64,000 nt of DNA from Propionicimonas sp020161015 (GCF_964266745.1 NZ_CAXWGX010000027.1:248001-312000), one strand, 5' to 3'; counted from the stretch's first letter, positions 6,344 through 15,384 are shown. A program made the numbers and translations. The notes: generated by a model from the letters alone, not told the origin.

Positions 6344-8778
6344 TCGTTGTCCCCTCCGGTGCTCCGCACGGCGGCGGACGCCTGGCCCCCCACCAGGTCG
6401 CCGGCGTCCGGCCACACCCAGTCGGCGATCTCGGGCAGGTCGGTGCCCCACTGGTAGGCGTAGGCGCGGGCCTCGATCCGGCGGTCGACCATGTTCTGGC
6501 GCAGCGTCGCGTACCGGGCCCGCAGCGACGGCACGCGATCGATGACGTCGATGACGAGGTGGAAGCGGTCGATGTCGTTGCGCATGCACATGTCGAACGG
6601 CGTCGTGGTCGACCCCTTCTCCTTGAACCCCCGCACGTGCAGGTTCGCGTGGTTGGTGCGCCGGTAGGCCAGGCGGTGGACCAGCCACGGATAGCCGTGG
6701 AACGCGAAGATGATCGGCTTGTCGCTGGTGAAGATGGTGTCGAAGTCGGAATGGCTCAGGCCGTGGGGGTGTTCGGCGGCGTCCTGGAGCCGCATCAGGT
6801 CGACCACGTTCACCACCCGCACCTTGAGCTCCGGGATGTGGGTGCGCAGCAGGTCGGCCGCGGCCAGCACCTCCAGGGTCGGCACGTCACCGGCGCAGGC
6901 CAGCACCACGTCCGGTTCGGTGCCGGGCTCCTCTGTGCCGGCCCACTCCCAGATGCCGAGGCCCCGGGTGCAGTGCGCGATGGCCTCCTCCATGTTCAGG
7001 AATACCGGCTCCGGCTGCTTGCCGGCCACGACGACGTTGACGTACTGCTTGCTGCGCAGGCAGTGGTCGAACGTCGACAGCAGCGTGTTGACGTCCGGCG
7101 GCAGGTAGATCCGGATCACCTCAGGGCTCTTGTTGAGCACCACGTCGAGGAAGCCGGGGTCCTGGTGGCTGAAGCCGTTGTGGTCCTGGCGCCAGACGTG
7201 GGAACTGAGCAGGTAGTTGAGGGACGCGACCGGACGCCGCCAGCCGATCTCGTTGGTCGACTCCATCCACTTGGCGTGCTGGTTGAACATCGAGTCGACG
7301 ACGTGGATGAAGGCTTCGTAGGAGTTCATCAGGCCGTGCCGTCCGGTGAGCAGGTAGCCCTCAAGCCAGCCCTGGCACTGGTGCTCGCTCAACACCTCGA
7401 CCACCTGGCCCTCGCGGCGCATCGGGTCGGGGGCGTCGGTGGGCAGGTAGTCGCCGAGCCACTGCTTCGGCGTGGCCTCGTACATCGCCTGCAGGCGGTT
7501 GGACGCGGTCTCGTCCGGCCCGAACACCCGGAAGTTCGCCGGGTTGCGTCGCGACACCTCGGCCAGGAACTCACCCAGCCGCTTGGTCGACTCCACCATC
7601 GGGCCGCCGTGACCGTCGGCGTCGGGTTCGACGGCGAAGTCGCGGAAGTCTGGCATCAGCAGGTCCTTCAACAGCAGGCCGCCGTTGGTGACCGGGTTGG
7701 CCGACATCCGTCGTTCCCCGGACGGACGCAGCGCGCCCAGGCGCGCCACCAGCGCACCGCCCTCCTCGAACAGCTCCTCGGCCCGGTAGCTGCGCAGCCA
7801 GTCCTCGAGCACCTTCAGGTGCTCATCGGAGTCGCGGGCGCTGGCCAGCGGCACCTGGTGGCTGCGCCAGTGGTCCTCTGTCTGCTTGCCGTCGACCGAC
7901 GACGGCCCCGTCCAGCCCTTCGGGGTGCGGAAGACGATCATCGGCCAGCGCGGGCGTTCCACCGCGTCCGGGCCGGCCTTCGCCGCTGCGGCCTTGATCT
8001 GCGCGATCCGGTCCAGCGCGTCGTCCAGCACGGCGGCGAACCGCTTGTGCGCCTCGAGGTGGTCGTCGTCGACCCCGGCGGTGAAGAACAACGGTTCGTG
8101 CCCGTAGCCACGCATCAGGTCGGCCAGCTCCGCCTCCGGGATCCGGGCCAGCACGGTCGGGTTCGCGATCTTGTAGCCGTTCAGGTGCAGCACCGGCAGT
8201 ACGACGCCGTCGGTCACCGGGTTGATGAACTTGTTCCCGTGCCAGCCGGTGGCCAGCGGGCCGGTCTCGGCCTCGCCGTCCCCGACCACAGCGAACGTGA
8301 TCTGGTCAGGCGCGTCGAACACCGATCCGTACGCGTGGGACAACGAGTAGCCCAGCTCGCCGCCCTCGTGGATCGAACCCGGGCACTCCGGAGACACGTG
8401 CGACGGGATACCGCCCGGGAACGAGAACTGCTTGAACAGCCGGCCCAGCCCCGCCTCGTCAGGCGTGATGCTCGGGTAGACCTCGGTGTACGTGCCGTCG
8501 AGGTACGCGTTCGCGACCAGCCCGGGTCCGCCGTGGCCGGGCCCGGCGATGTAGATCGCGTTCAGGTCACGCTCCACGATCGCGCGGTTGAAGTGCGCGT
8601 AGAGGAAGTTCAGCCCCGGCGTGGTTCCCCAGTGGCCCAGCAGGCGTCGCTTCACGTCGTCGCGCGAGAGGGGACGCCGTAGCAGCGGATTGTCCAGCAG
8701 GTAGATCTGGCCCACCGAGAGGTAATTGGCCGCCCGCCACCACTGCTCGAGCAGTTCGGCGGTCTCGTCGCTGATCAT
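6340..8778 (-). CDS. xfp: Xylulose-5-phosphate/fructose-6-phosphate phosphoketolase
   Basis: This thiamine-diphosphate enzyme cleaves xylulose 5-phosphate and/or fructose 6-phosphate with phosphate to acetyl phosphate plus glyceraldehyde 3-phosphate or erythrose 4-phosphate. The 812-residue length fits the family. Signature segments are GPGHGGPGLVANAYLDGTYT near the N-terminus, EGGELGYSLSHAYG, the ThDP/metal motif GDGEAETGPLA and QDHNGFSHQDPGF. ATG 8778 has GGGAGC upstream; a longer start at ATG 8811 lacks a ribosome binding site. The gene is divergent from a LuxR regulator and is followed by the coupled histidine phosphatase. With PPi-PFK and Gnd in the same window it indicates a phosphoketolase shunt producing acetyl phosphate. 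Confidence 0.96.
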   Translation of the reverse strand: MISDETAELLEQWWRAANYLSVGQIYLLDNPLLRRPLSRDDVKRRLLGHWGTTPGLNFLYAHFNRAIVERDLNAIYIAGPGHGGPGLVANAYLDGTYTEVYPSITPDEAGLGRLFKQFSFPGGIPSHVSPECPGSIHEGGELGYSLSHAYGSVFDAPDQITFAVVGDGEAETGPLATGWHGNKFINPVTDGVVLPVLHLNGYKIANPTVLARIPEAELADLMRGYGHEPLFFTAGVDDDHLEAHKRFAAVLDDALDRIAQIKAAAAKAGPDAVERPRWPMIVFRTPKGWTGPSSVDGKQTEDHWRSHQVPLASARDSDEHLKVLEDWLRSYRAEELFEEGGALVARLGALRPSGERRMSANPVTNGGLLLKDLLMPDFRDFAVEPDADGHGGPMVESTKRLGEFLAEVSRRNPANFRVFGPDETASNRLQAMYEATPKQWLGDYLPTDAPDPMRREGQVVEVLSEHQCQGWLEGYLLTGRHGLMNSYEAFIHVVDSMFNQHAKWMESTNEIGWRRPVASLNYLLSSHVWRQDHNGFSHQDPGFLDVVLNKSPEVIRIYLPPDVNTLLSTFDHCLRSKQYVNVVVAGKQPEPVFLNMEEAIAHCTRGLGIWEWAGTEEPGTEPDVVLACAGDVPTLEVLAAADLLRTHIPELKVRVVNVVDLMRLQDAAEHPHGLSHSDFDTIFTSDKPIIFAFHGYPWLVHRLAYRRTNHANLHVRGFKEKGSTTTPFDMCMRNDIDRFHLVIDVIDRVPSLRARYATLRQNMVDRRIEARAYAYQWGTDLPEIADWVWPDAGDLVGGQASAAVRSTGGDNE

Positions 8779-8868
8779 GGTGCTCCCGTCGTCGGTGGGC
8801 CGTCGACTCATTCTTTGCCCGGCCCGAGCAGGTATCAACCAACACGGGGCGCGGATCTGACGACCAGT

Positions 8869-8879
8869 GGGTATTACCC
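8869..8879. promoter_or_regulatory. Dyad between xfp and the LuxR-type regulator gene
   Basis: GGGTATTACCC is a near-perfect 11-bp palindrome (one internal mismatch) in the divergent promoter region, 91 bases from the xfp start and 70 from the regulator start. Response-regulator-like LuxR/NarL proteins often bind short GC-rich dyads of this size, so it is a candidate operator. No other copy was noticed nearby. Confidence 0.4.
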
Positions 8880-8948
8880 CGTAGCGGAATAGGCCCTCGG
8901 CCCCCGCTGTTGGGGTGTTCAGCGCGGTTCTCGGACGGGAGGTCGGGC

Positions 8949-9641
8949 GTGGATCGTGGTCAGCGTGCAGTTCTGATCGTCGGCATGTTGAGCGAGGCAT
9001 CCGAGGCGATCGTCGCGGACGCCGACGTCGAGCAGGTCATCTGCCGGCACCTGGCGGAGGGCGTGCAGGCGGACGCCGCCGTGTGCTTCGTGCCGGGAGC
9101 CGACGGCGGACGAGTCCTCGGCGGGCACCCGGACCGGACGATCGCGTCCGTCCTCGCCCAGTCACTGGACGACGCCGACTTCGCCTCGGCCTCACAAGCC
9201 CCGCTCCAGGTGCGGGCGGTCGGCCTCGGCCACGTCCTGGTCGTCGCACCGCCGCTGCTCGAGCTCGCCGAGGACGGCACCGAGCGCCGTGCGCTCGCCT
9301 TCTCGCGGGCCGACGGGTTCGACGAGGCGGGCGTGCTGCTGCTCCACGAGGCGATCCCACCGCTGACCGCCCTGATGCCCCACGCGATCGCTGTCACCGA
9401 GCGCAGGGAGAAGGCCCGCGCCGGCAGGGACGCTGCGCGCGAGTTCGGCCTCACCGGCCGCGAGCTGGAGGTCCTCGAACTGCTCGCGCAGGGCCTGCTG
9501 GCCACGTCCATCGCGTCGCGGCTCTCGCTCTCGCCCCGGACCGTCCACAAGCACCTGGGCAACATCTACGACAAGCTCGGCGTGCATGACCGCCTCGTGG
9601 CGGTCAGCCTCGCCCGCGGGCGCGGCCTCGTCGCCGCCTGA
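8949..9641 (+). CDS. LuxR-family transcriptional regulator
   Basis: The 230-residue protein ends in a LuxR/NarL-type helix-turn-helix (about residues 163-225), with the FGLTGRELEVLELLAQG start and SPRTVHKHLGNIYDKLGV recognition region. The N-terminal 150 residues look like a degenerate GAF-type sensory fold with no receiver aspartate motif, so it is probably not phosphorylated as a response regulator. GTG 8949 is preceded by GGGAGG at 8937-8942, six bases away; the longer GTG at 8910 has no such site. It is divergent from xfp and is the obvious candidate for its regulation, though nothing here proves it. Confidence 0.85.
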   Translation: MDRGQRAVLIVGMLSEASEAIVADADVEQVICRHLAEGVQADAAVCFVPGADGGRVLGGHPDRTIASVLAQSLDDADFASASQAPLQVRAVGLGHVLVVAPPLLELAEDGTERRALAFSRADGFDEAGVLLLHEAIPPLTALMPHAIAVTERREKARAGRDAAREFGLTGRELEVLELLAQGLLATSIASRLSLSPRTVHKHLGNIYDKLGVHDRLVAVSLARGRGLVAA

Positions 9642-9662
9642 CCCGTCCGGGGACGGTCCGGC

Positions 9663-10733
9663 TCAGGGCTGTTCCGCCAGCGTCAGGCTGGTGGTACGTG
9701 CCGACCCGTCCCGCACGTAGTCGACCGCGACCGCCTGGCCCACGTTCGCGCTCACCAGCAGCCACGCGAGCGACACGCTGTTGGCCGGGCCACCGTTCAG
9801 CCCGGTGATCACGTCGCCCTCCTCGAGTCCGGCTTCGGCCGCCGGTCCCGCCGGGGCGACCGCCTGCACGAAGAGCCCCGCGCTGGTGCCGAAGCGGTCG
9901 GCGGTGTCCTGGCTGATCTCCGCGGTCTGGGCACCGATCCACGGGTGCGTTGCCCGGCCGCTGGCCAGCAACTGGTCGACGATCCGCTGGGCCGTGGACG
10001 CCGGCACGGCGAAGCCGATGCCCACGCTGCCCCCGCCGGCGACACCCTGCGCGTTCGGGACGGTGGAGATGGCGGTGTTCACGCCGACGAGGCGGACGTC
10101 GCAGGTCACCAACGGGCCGCCGGAGTTCCCCGGGTTGATCGACGCGTCGGTCTGGATGGCACCGGCGAGCACCGTCGTGCCACCGCTGGCCTTCGGAGCG
10201 GGGACGTGGCGGTCGAGGGCACTGACGATGCCGCTGGTGACCGTGCCGGACAACCCCAGCGGGGCCCCCAGCGCCACCACCGGTTGCCCGACGGTGAGTG
10301 GCTCGCGCGGGGCGAGCAGCAGCGTGGGCAGCTTGTTGCGGTCGATCTTGAGGACCGCGAGGTCGGTGATCGGATCCGTCCCGACGAGGCGGGCCGGCAG
10401 TTGCTCGCCGTTGTTCAGGAGCACCTGGATGGTGCCGGAGTCGACGGCGGCGGCGATCACGTGGTCGTTGGTGAGGATCACGCCGTCCGCCCGGATCACG
10501 GCGCCGCTGCCCGACCCGGAGCCGCTCGCGCCGGTGACGAACACCGTGACCACCGACGGCAGCGCCGCGGTCGCGACCCGCGTCGTGTCACAGGCGCCCG
10601 GCGAGGGAGACAGCTTCACCGCGGCCAGGCCGCCGAGCCCGCCGCCGACCAGGGCGAGCGCCACGGCCAGGCCGATCAGCTCAAGCCAGGTGAGCGACGG
10701 TCGCTGGGACCACCAGCGGTTTGGCGCGGTCAT
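9663..10733 (-). CDS. HtrA/DegP-like trypsin-type serine protease with PDZ domain
   Basis: This is a membrane-anchored extracytoplasmic protease of 356 residues. One membrane helix (about residues 18-40) is followed by a chymotrypsin-fold domain with the triad His91 (TNDHVI), Asp124 (ITDLAVL) and Ser204 (GNSGGPL), and a C-terminal PDZ domain around residues 260-350 for substrate binding. A glycine/serine-rich stretch lies just before the first catalytic segment. The protein probably handles misfolded exported proteins. The stop lies 21 bases from the stop of the convergent LuxR gene; upstream lies the CDF transporter gene on the same strand, 27 bases away, so all three membrane genes may form one transcript. 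Confidence 0.92.
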   Translation of the reverse strand: MTAPNRWWSQRPSLTWLELIGLAVALALVGGGLGGLAAVKLSPSPGACDTTRVATAALPSVVTVFVTGASGSGSGSGAVIRADGVILTNDHVIAAAVDSGTIQVLLNNGEQLPARLVGTDPITDLAVLKIDRNKLPTLLLAPREPLTVGQPVVALGAPLGLSGTVTSGIVSALDRHVPAPKASGGTTVLAGAIQTDASINPGNSGGPLVTCDVRLVGVNTAISTVPNAQGVAGGGSVGIGFAVPASTAQRIVDQLLASGRATHPWIGAQTAEISQDTADRFGTSAGLFVQAVAPAGPAAEAGLEEGDVITGLNGGPANSVSLAWLLVSANVGQAVAVDYVRDGSARTTSLTLAEQP

Positions 10734-10760
10734 CTCTTCCTCCTCAGTGCCCGTGCGGGC

Positions 10761-11648
10761 TCAGTACGCCAGGTCGGGGTCGGTGGTGAGTTCGACGTTC
10801 GCCCACACGTCGTAGCCGAGCGGGTCGAGCCCGGCGATGAGAGAGCGGCGGACCTTGTCCTCCTCCGACACGTCCCACTCTCCCGCACCGACGAGGAAAT
10901 CCACCTCGACATACAGGCGGCGTCCCAGCTTGGTCGCACGGACGATCGGCTCGCCCAGGCCGAACTCACCCCCGACGCGTCGTGCCTCCGCCTCGATGCC
11001 GCGGGACACCTCCGCGGGCGGTGCGGCCTCGAGGATCTCCCGGCCGCCGGAGGTGAGCAGCCGCCACGGGACGGGTGCGAGGACCGCGACGGCCACCAGC
11101 ACGAGCACCGGGTCGGCGTACCGGACGACCGCGTCCCAGCCGAGGGCGTCCGCGCCGGTCGCCGCCGCCGCCCCGACGGCGATGATCGCGCTGAGCAGCG
11201 CGCCGGCCTTCCACTGGTCGGCCTCCGCGGCCGCCAGTTCCGACCGCGGCGCCAGCCGGGGGAGCCCCAGCATCACCGCGATGGCCACCACGAGCGTGAG
11301 CACGCCGTAGCCGACCACGCTGGCCGGGGCCGCGTCCGTCCCGCCGGCGAGCAGCAGGGAGATCGAGTCGAACGCCGCGTAGAACAGCGTGGCGGTGAGC
11401 GCGGCGCCCTGGACGACGATCGCCACCGGGATCACGGCCTCGCGGCCGAACGGGTAGCGCTCGTCCGGCTCGAGGCCGGCGGCCCAGGAGGCCAGCAGGG
11501 ACAGTCCGGACAGTGCCGTCCCGAAGATGGTGAAGATGCCGTCGAACAGGACGATCCTGGCGTCTGCGACGAGGCCCCACACGACGCCGACGACGCCGAC
11601 GAGCAGCGACGCGTAGACCGACAGCCGCAGCGCCCTGGCCTCGCTCAC
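10761..11648 (-). CDS. Cation diffusion facilitator family transporter
   Basis: The 295-residue protein has about six membrane segments followed by a cytoplasmic C-terminal domain (from about residue 200) typical of CDF metal/proton antiporters. The acidic metal-site helices are visible as LFDGIFTIFG near residue 33 and YAAFDSISLL near residue 95. The substrate is not predictable; Zn2+, Fe2+, Mn2+ and Co2+ are usual for the family. The GTG start at 11648 overlaps the stop of the FNT gene by four bases (GTGA), indicating translational coupling with the channel. No metal regulator is adjacent. Confidence 0.85.
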   Translation of the reverse strand: MSEARALRLSVYASLLVGVVGVVWGLVADARIVLFDGIFTIFGTALSGLSLLASWAAGLEPDERYPFGREAVIPVAIVVQGAALTATLFYAAFDSISLLLAGGTDAAPASVVGYGVLTLVVAIAVMLGLPRLAPRSELAAAEADQWKAGALLSAIIAVGAAAATGADALGWDAVVRYADPVLVLVAVAVLAPVPWRLLTSGGREILEAAPPAEVSRGIEAEARRVGGEFGLGEPIVRATKLGRRLYVEVDFLVGAGEWDVSEEDKVRRSLIAGLDPLGYDVWANVELTTDPDLAY

Positions 11649-12484
11649 GAGCGGTACCGAGAGTCGTCGTTGACGAAGGCGTAGTAGAGCCCGATGAGCA
11701 CGCCGCCGCCGATGAAGTTGCCGATCAGGGCGATGGCCACGTTGCCCAGCGCGAGGCCGACGTCGATGCCCGACTTGAGCCCGACGATCAGGAACAGGAT
11801 GGTGTTGGCCACCGAGTGCTCGAGGCCGAGGAAGGCGAAGATGAAGACCGCGGTGATCATCGCCAGGGACTTGGTGAGGTCCTCCTTGATGAAGCCGTTG
11901 TAGACGAGCAGCATCGCCACGTTGATCATCAGGTTGCACAGGATCGCCCGGACGAGCAGGTCGGACCAGCCGAGCGGCCCGGCGGTCAGGTAGCCGAGCT
12001 TCACCGCGACCGCATGCTCCATCTCGGCCAGCGCCGGCCCGCTGCCCAGCGTGCTGAACACCATGAGCACCGCGACGAGGAGGCCGCCGAGGATGTTGCC
12101 GAGGTAGCACAACCCGAGCATGCGGACGGCCCTGGGCCACTTCACCCGCTTGTAGTAGGCGCCGATGGAGGCGACCATCATGTTCGAGGTCAGCAGCTCG
12201 GACTTGGTGTAGTAGATGAACACCAGCGCCCATCCGAAGACCAGGGCGCCGACCAGCTTGCCGATGCCGGTGAGGGGGGTGCCCCCCACCGAGAGGGCGG
12301 AGAAGGTCGCGACCACGCTGAAGTACGCGCCGTAGAAGACCGCGATCAGGATGCCCGCGGTGCCGGCCCGCTGGAGGTAGCGGACGGCCAGCTGGCCGGA
12401 CATCGCCGTCTTGGTCTCCAGCGCCTCCAGAGCGGTGCTGATGAAGAACTTCCCGGGGAACAGCCGCTCGGTGTCGGTCGCCAT
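11645..12484 (-). CDS. Formate/nitrite transporter (FNT) family channel
   Basis: The 279-residue protein has about six membrane helices and FNT signatures: the SELLTSNMM segment (the loop that closes the cytoplasmic side), the CNLMINVAM helix break and the GLEHSVAN segment with the central pore histidine. FNT proteins are pentameric channels for formate, nitrite, hydrosulfide or other small monovalent anions, including acetate and lactate. The anion here is unknown; formate or acetate would suit a mixed-acid fermentation. ATG 12484 begins the family-typical short cytoplasmic helix. It heads a run of three minus-strand genes with the CDF transporter and HtrA-like protease. Confidence 0.9.
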   Translation of the reverse strand: MATDTERLFPGKFFISTALEALETKTAMSGQLAVRYLQRAGTAGILIAVFYGAYFSVVATFSALSVGGTPLTGIGKLVGALVFGWALVFIYYTKSELLTSNMMVASIGAYYKRVKWPRAVRMLGLCYLGNILGGLLVAVLMVFSTLGSGPALAEMEHAVAVKLGYLTAGPLGWSDLLVRAILCNLMINVAMLLVYNGFIKEDLTKSLAMITAVFIFAFLGLEHSVANTILFLIVGLKSGIDVGLALGNVAIALIGNFIGGGVLIGLYYAFVNDDSRYRS

Positions 12485-12850
12485 GGGAGAACCGTGCCAG
12501 AACTCCCGGGACGGCGTCAGCCGTCCCGAGCACCTGAACCACCGCGGGTTTCCGGCCGCTCCCTGGTGGTCCTGCTCGGTCCCGAAGGGTCACCGCGGGT
12601 TTCGGTGCGCAATCGGGCCTTTCCGGCGGGCTCTTGCGCGCCGAAACCCGCGGTGGGACGGGGACGGCGACCTGAGGGTGGCGCGGGCGCGCCGAAACCC
12701 GCGGTGAGCCGAGCCGGGAGGGGCGGGGCGGTGGCCGCGTGGACGCCCGTCGGGCCGCGGGGAGCGTGGCAGGGTGAAGACGGGTGCCAGGAAGGGGCAG
12801 AATGGTCGCCGGACCGGCACGTGGCCGGTCGCCGTCCGGAAGGAATCCCT
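12485..12850. other. 366-base divergent intergenic region upstream of FNT gene and thrS
   Basis: The region holds the four-box repeat (12541-12705) and the thrS leader. In the leader a 7-bp hairpin (GACCGGC, loop ACGTG, GCCGGTC; 12812-12830) lies just before the Shine-Dalgarno sequence. I found no T-box signature and no convincing open frame with family resemblance. Confidence 0.6.
12541..12705. repeat. Symmetric four-box 19-mer inverted repeat
   Basis: Two direct copies of a 19-mer beginning ACCGCGGGTTTC (12541-12559 and 12592-12610) face two inverted copies (12636-12654 and 12687-12705). The two inverted copies are identical to each other, and the inner pair matches at 18 of 19 positions. 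Spacing is symmetric: 32 bases between boxes in each half and 25 in the centre. The 32-base spacers themselves are not complementary. It lies between divergent genes, so it could be an operator, a chromosome-organising site or a repeat element. Confidence 0.8.
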
Positions 12851-14833
12851 GTGCCTGTCTCCCTCACCGTGGTGCGTCCCGAGTCGCGCGAACCCCGGGT
12901 GGTCGAGACGGGCACCACCGGCCTCGACCTGTTCGGCACCGACCGGACGGTGGTCGCCGCCCGGGTGAACGGCGTCATCGTGGACCTGTCCGCGGAACTT
13001 CACGACGGCGACGAGGTCGAGCCCGTCCTCGCGTCCAGCGACGCGGGCCTGGCGATCGTGCGCCACTCCTGCGCGCACGTGACCGCCCAGGCGCTCCAGC
13101 GGCTGCACGCGGACGCCAAGCTGGGCATCGGGCCGCCGATCACCGACGGCTTCTACTACGACTTCGACGTGGCGCACCCGCTGGCCCCCGAGGACCTGAA
13201 GGCGATCGAGAAGGTGATGTCCGGCATCGTCAAGGAGCGGCAGCGGTTCGTCCGGCGCGCCGTGACCGACGAGCAGGCCGCGGCGGAACTGGGGTCCGAG
13301 CCGTACAAGCTCGAACTGATCGGTCTCAAGGGGTCGGCCACCTCCACCGAGGGCGCCTCGGTCGAGGTGGGTGCCGGCGAGCTGACCATCTACGACAACG
13401 TCCGCGGGGACGGCACTGTGGCGTGGAAGGACCTGTGCCGCGGCCCGCACGTGCCGCACACCGGGTACCTCGGCAACGCCTGGTCGATCACCCGCAGCTC
13501 TGCGGCGTACTGGCGTGGCGACCAGCGAAACGCCCAGCTCCAGCGCGTGTACGGCACCGCCTGGGCCACCAAGGACGACCTCGTCGCCTACCAGAACCGG
13601 CTCGCCGAGGCCGCCCGGCGCGACCACCGCAAGCTGGGCGCGGAGCTCGACCTGTTCAGCTTCCCCGAGGAGCTGGGCGCCGGCCTGCCGGTGTTCCACC
13701 CGAAGGGCGGGGTGATCAAGCGCGTGATGGAGGACTACGTCCGCGAGGCCCACATCCGGGCCGGGTTCTCCTACGTCGGCACCCCGCACATCTCCAAGGA
13801 GGGGCTGTTCCACACCTCCGGGCACCTGCCGTACTACGCCGACGGCATGTTCCCGCCGATGGACGACGATGGCCAGAACTACTACCTCAAGGCCATGAAC
13901 TGCCCGATGCACAACCTGATCTTCAAGGGCAGGGGACGCTCGTACCGCGAGCTGCCGCTGAGGTTCTTCGAGTTCGGCACCGTGTACCGCAACGAGAAGT
14001 CCGGTGTGCTCCAGGGTCTCACCCGGGTGCGGATGATCACCCAGGACGACTCCCACTCCTACGTGATGGCCAGCCAGGCCGCGGACGAGGTCAAGCACCT
14101 GCTGCGCTTCATCACCGACCTGCTGGAGGACTTCGGCCTCGACGACTACTACCTCGAGCTGTCCACCCGCGACACCGAGGGCGCCAAGTCCACCAAGTTC
14201 ATCGGCTCCGACGAGCAGTGGGAGAAGGCGACGGCGGTGCTCGAACAGGTCGGGCGGGAGTCCGGGCTCGACCTCGTCCCCGACCCGGGCGGCGCGGCCT
14301 ACTACGGCCCCAAGATCTCGGTGCAGGCCAAGGACGCCATCGGGCGCACCTGGCAGATGTCGACGATCCAGTACGACTTCAACCAGCCGGCCCGCTTCGG
14401 CCTCACCTACACCGGTCCGGACGGGCACCCGGCGGAGCCGGTGATGATCCACTCGGCCAAGTTTGGCTCGATCGAGCGGTTCATCGGCGTCCTCACCGAG
14501 CACTACGCGGGCGCGTTCCCGGCCTGGCTGTCGCCCGTCCAGGTGCTGGGCATCCCGGTGGCGGCGGAGTTCGAGCCGTACCTGGCCGACGTCGCCGCCC
14601 GCCTGACGGAGGCCGGTCTGCGGGTCGAGGTCGACACCTCCGACGACCGGTTCGGCAAGAAGATCCGCAACGCCCAGACCCAGAAGGTGCCGTTCATGCT
14701 CATCGCCGGCGAGCAGGACGTGGCCGCCGACGCGGTGTCGTTCCGCTACCGCGACGGCAGCCAGAAGAACGGCATCGCCATCGACGCCGCGATCGAGGAG
14801 CTCGTCGCGGCGACCAGGCCGCCACGACGGTGA
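12851..14833 (+). CDS. thrS: Threonyl-tRNA synthetase
   Basis: This enzyme charges tRNA-Thr. The 660-residue protein has an N-terminal TGS-like domain, the editing domain with HSCAH and the CRGPH pair, and a class II catalytic core: the motif 2 region (FFEFGTVYRNE and the RVRMITQDDSH segment) and motif 3 (GSIERFIG). The zinc ligands are Cys in MNCPMHN, His in QDDSH and His in MIHSAK, and an anticodon-binding domain forms the last 110 residues. GTG 12851 is preceded by GGAAGGA at 12838-12844. The stop overlaps the start of the HIT gene (GTGA), an arrangement conserved in many actinobacteria. No T-box was recognised upstream. Confidence 0.97.
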   Translation: MPVSLTVVRPESREPRVVETGTTGLDLFGTDRTVVAARVNGVIVDLSAELHDGDEVEPVLASSDAGLAIVRHSCAHVTAQALQRLHADAKLGIGPPITDGFYYDFDVAHPLAPEDLKAIEKVMSGIVKERQRFVRRAVTDEQAAAELGSEPYKLELIGLKGSATSTEGASVEVGAGELTIYDNVRGDGTVAWKDLCRGPHVPHTGYLGNAWSITRSSAAYWRGDQRNAQLQRVYGTAWATKDDLVAYQNRLAEAARRDHRKLGAELDLFSFPEELGAGLPVFHPKGGVIKRVMEDYVREAHIRAGFSYVGTPHISKEGLFHTSGHLPYYADGMFPPMDDDGQNYYLKAMNCPMHNLIFKGRGRSYRELPLRFFEFGTVYRNEKSGVLQGLTRVRMITQDDSHSYVMASQAADEVKHLLRFITDLLEDFGLDDYYLELSTRDTEGAKSTKFIGSDEQWEKATAVLEQVGRESGLDLVPDPGGAAYYGPKISVQAKDAIGRTWQMSTIQYDFNQPARFGLTYTGPDGHPAEPVMIHSAKFGSIERFIGVLTEHYAGAFPAWLSPVQVLGIPVAAEFEPYLADVAARLTEAGLRVEVDTSDDRFGKKIRNAQTQKVPFMLIAGEQDVAADAVSFRYRDGSQKNGIAIDAAIEELVAATRPPRR

Positions 14834-15384
14834 CCGCGGACGCCCCGCTGGAGGACGCCGGGTCACTGCCCGGCGTCCCCGACGCGTTCCAGCGGCTGTG
14901 GACGCCGCACCGGATGGTCTACATCGCGGGGGAGAACAAGCCGACCGACCCGTCGGAGGGCAGCTGCCCGTTCTGCCGCGCACCGGGCCTGGACGATGCG
15001 GAGGGGCTGGTGGTCCGCCGCGGCCGTGCGGTGTACGCGGTGCTGAACCTCTACCCCTACTCTCCCGGGCACCTGCTGCTGTGTCCGTACCGCCACATCA
15101 GCGACTACACAGAGCTGAGCGCGGAGGAGTCGGCGGAGTTGTCCGCCTTCACCGCGCAGGCGATGACGGCGCTGCGCGCGGTGTCGGCGCCGGCCGGGTT
15201 CAACCTCGGGCTCAACCAGGGGGAGGTGGCCGGTGCCGGCATCGCGGCCCACCTCCACCTGCACGTCGTGCCGCGCTGGCGGGGGGACGCCAACTTCCTG
15301 CCCGTGGTCGCGCAGACCAAGGCCCTGCCCCAGCTGCTGGGCCAGACCCGCGAACTCCTCGCCGACGCGTGGAACGCGCTGTGA
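14830..15384 (+). CDS. HIT-family hydrolase/AP4A phosphorylase-like protein
   Basis: The 184-residue protein carries the histidine triad HLHLHVV near residue 140 and a CPFC pair near residue 44 that probably binds zinc. Such proteins act on nucleotide phosphates, as dinucleoside tetraphosphate phosphorylases or hydrolases. It starts at GTG 14830, four bases inside thrS. Aminoacyl-tRNA synthetases produce AP4A, so the coupling with thrS makes AP4A turnover a plausible role, but the substrate is inferred. Confidence 0.92.
   Translation: MTADAPLEDAGSLPGVPDAFQRLWTPHRMVYIAGENKPTDPSEGSCPFCRAPGLDDAEGLVVRRGRAVYAVLNLYPYSPGHLLLCPYRHISDYTELSAEESAELSAFTAQAMTALRAVSAPAGFNLGLNQGEVAGAGIAAHLHLHVVPRWRGDANFLPVVAQTKALPQLLGQTRELLADAWNAL

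Noticed and set aside
6559..8682. A 707-residue plus-strand frame opposite xfp
   Set aside because: Antisense shadow of phosphoketolase with no recognisable domain.
12706..12850. T-box riboswitch upstream of thrS
   Set aside because: No T-box core sequence or specifier loop could be seen; only a 7-bp hairpin precedes the ribosome binding site.
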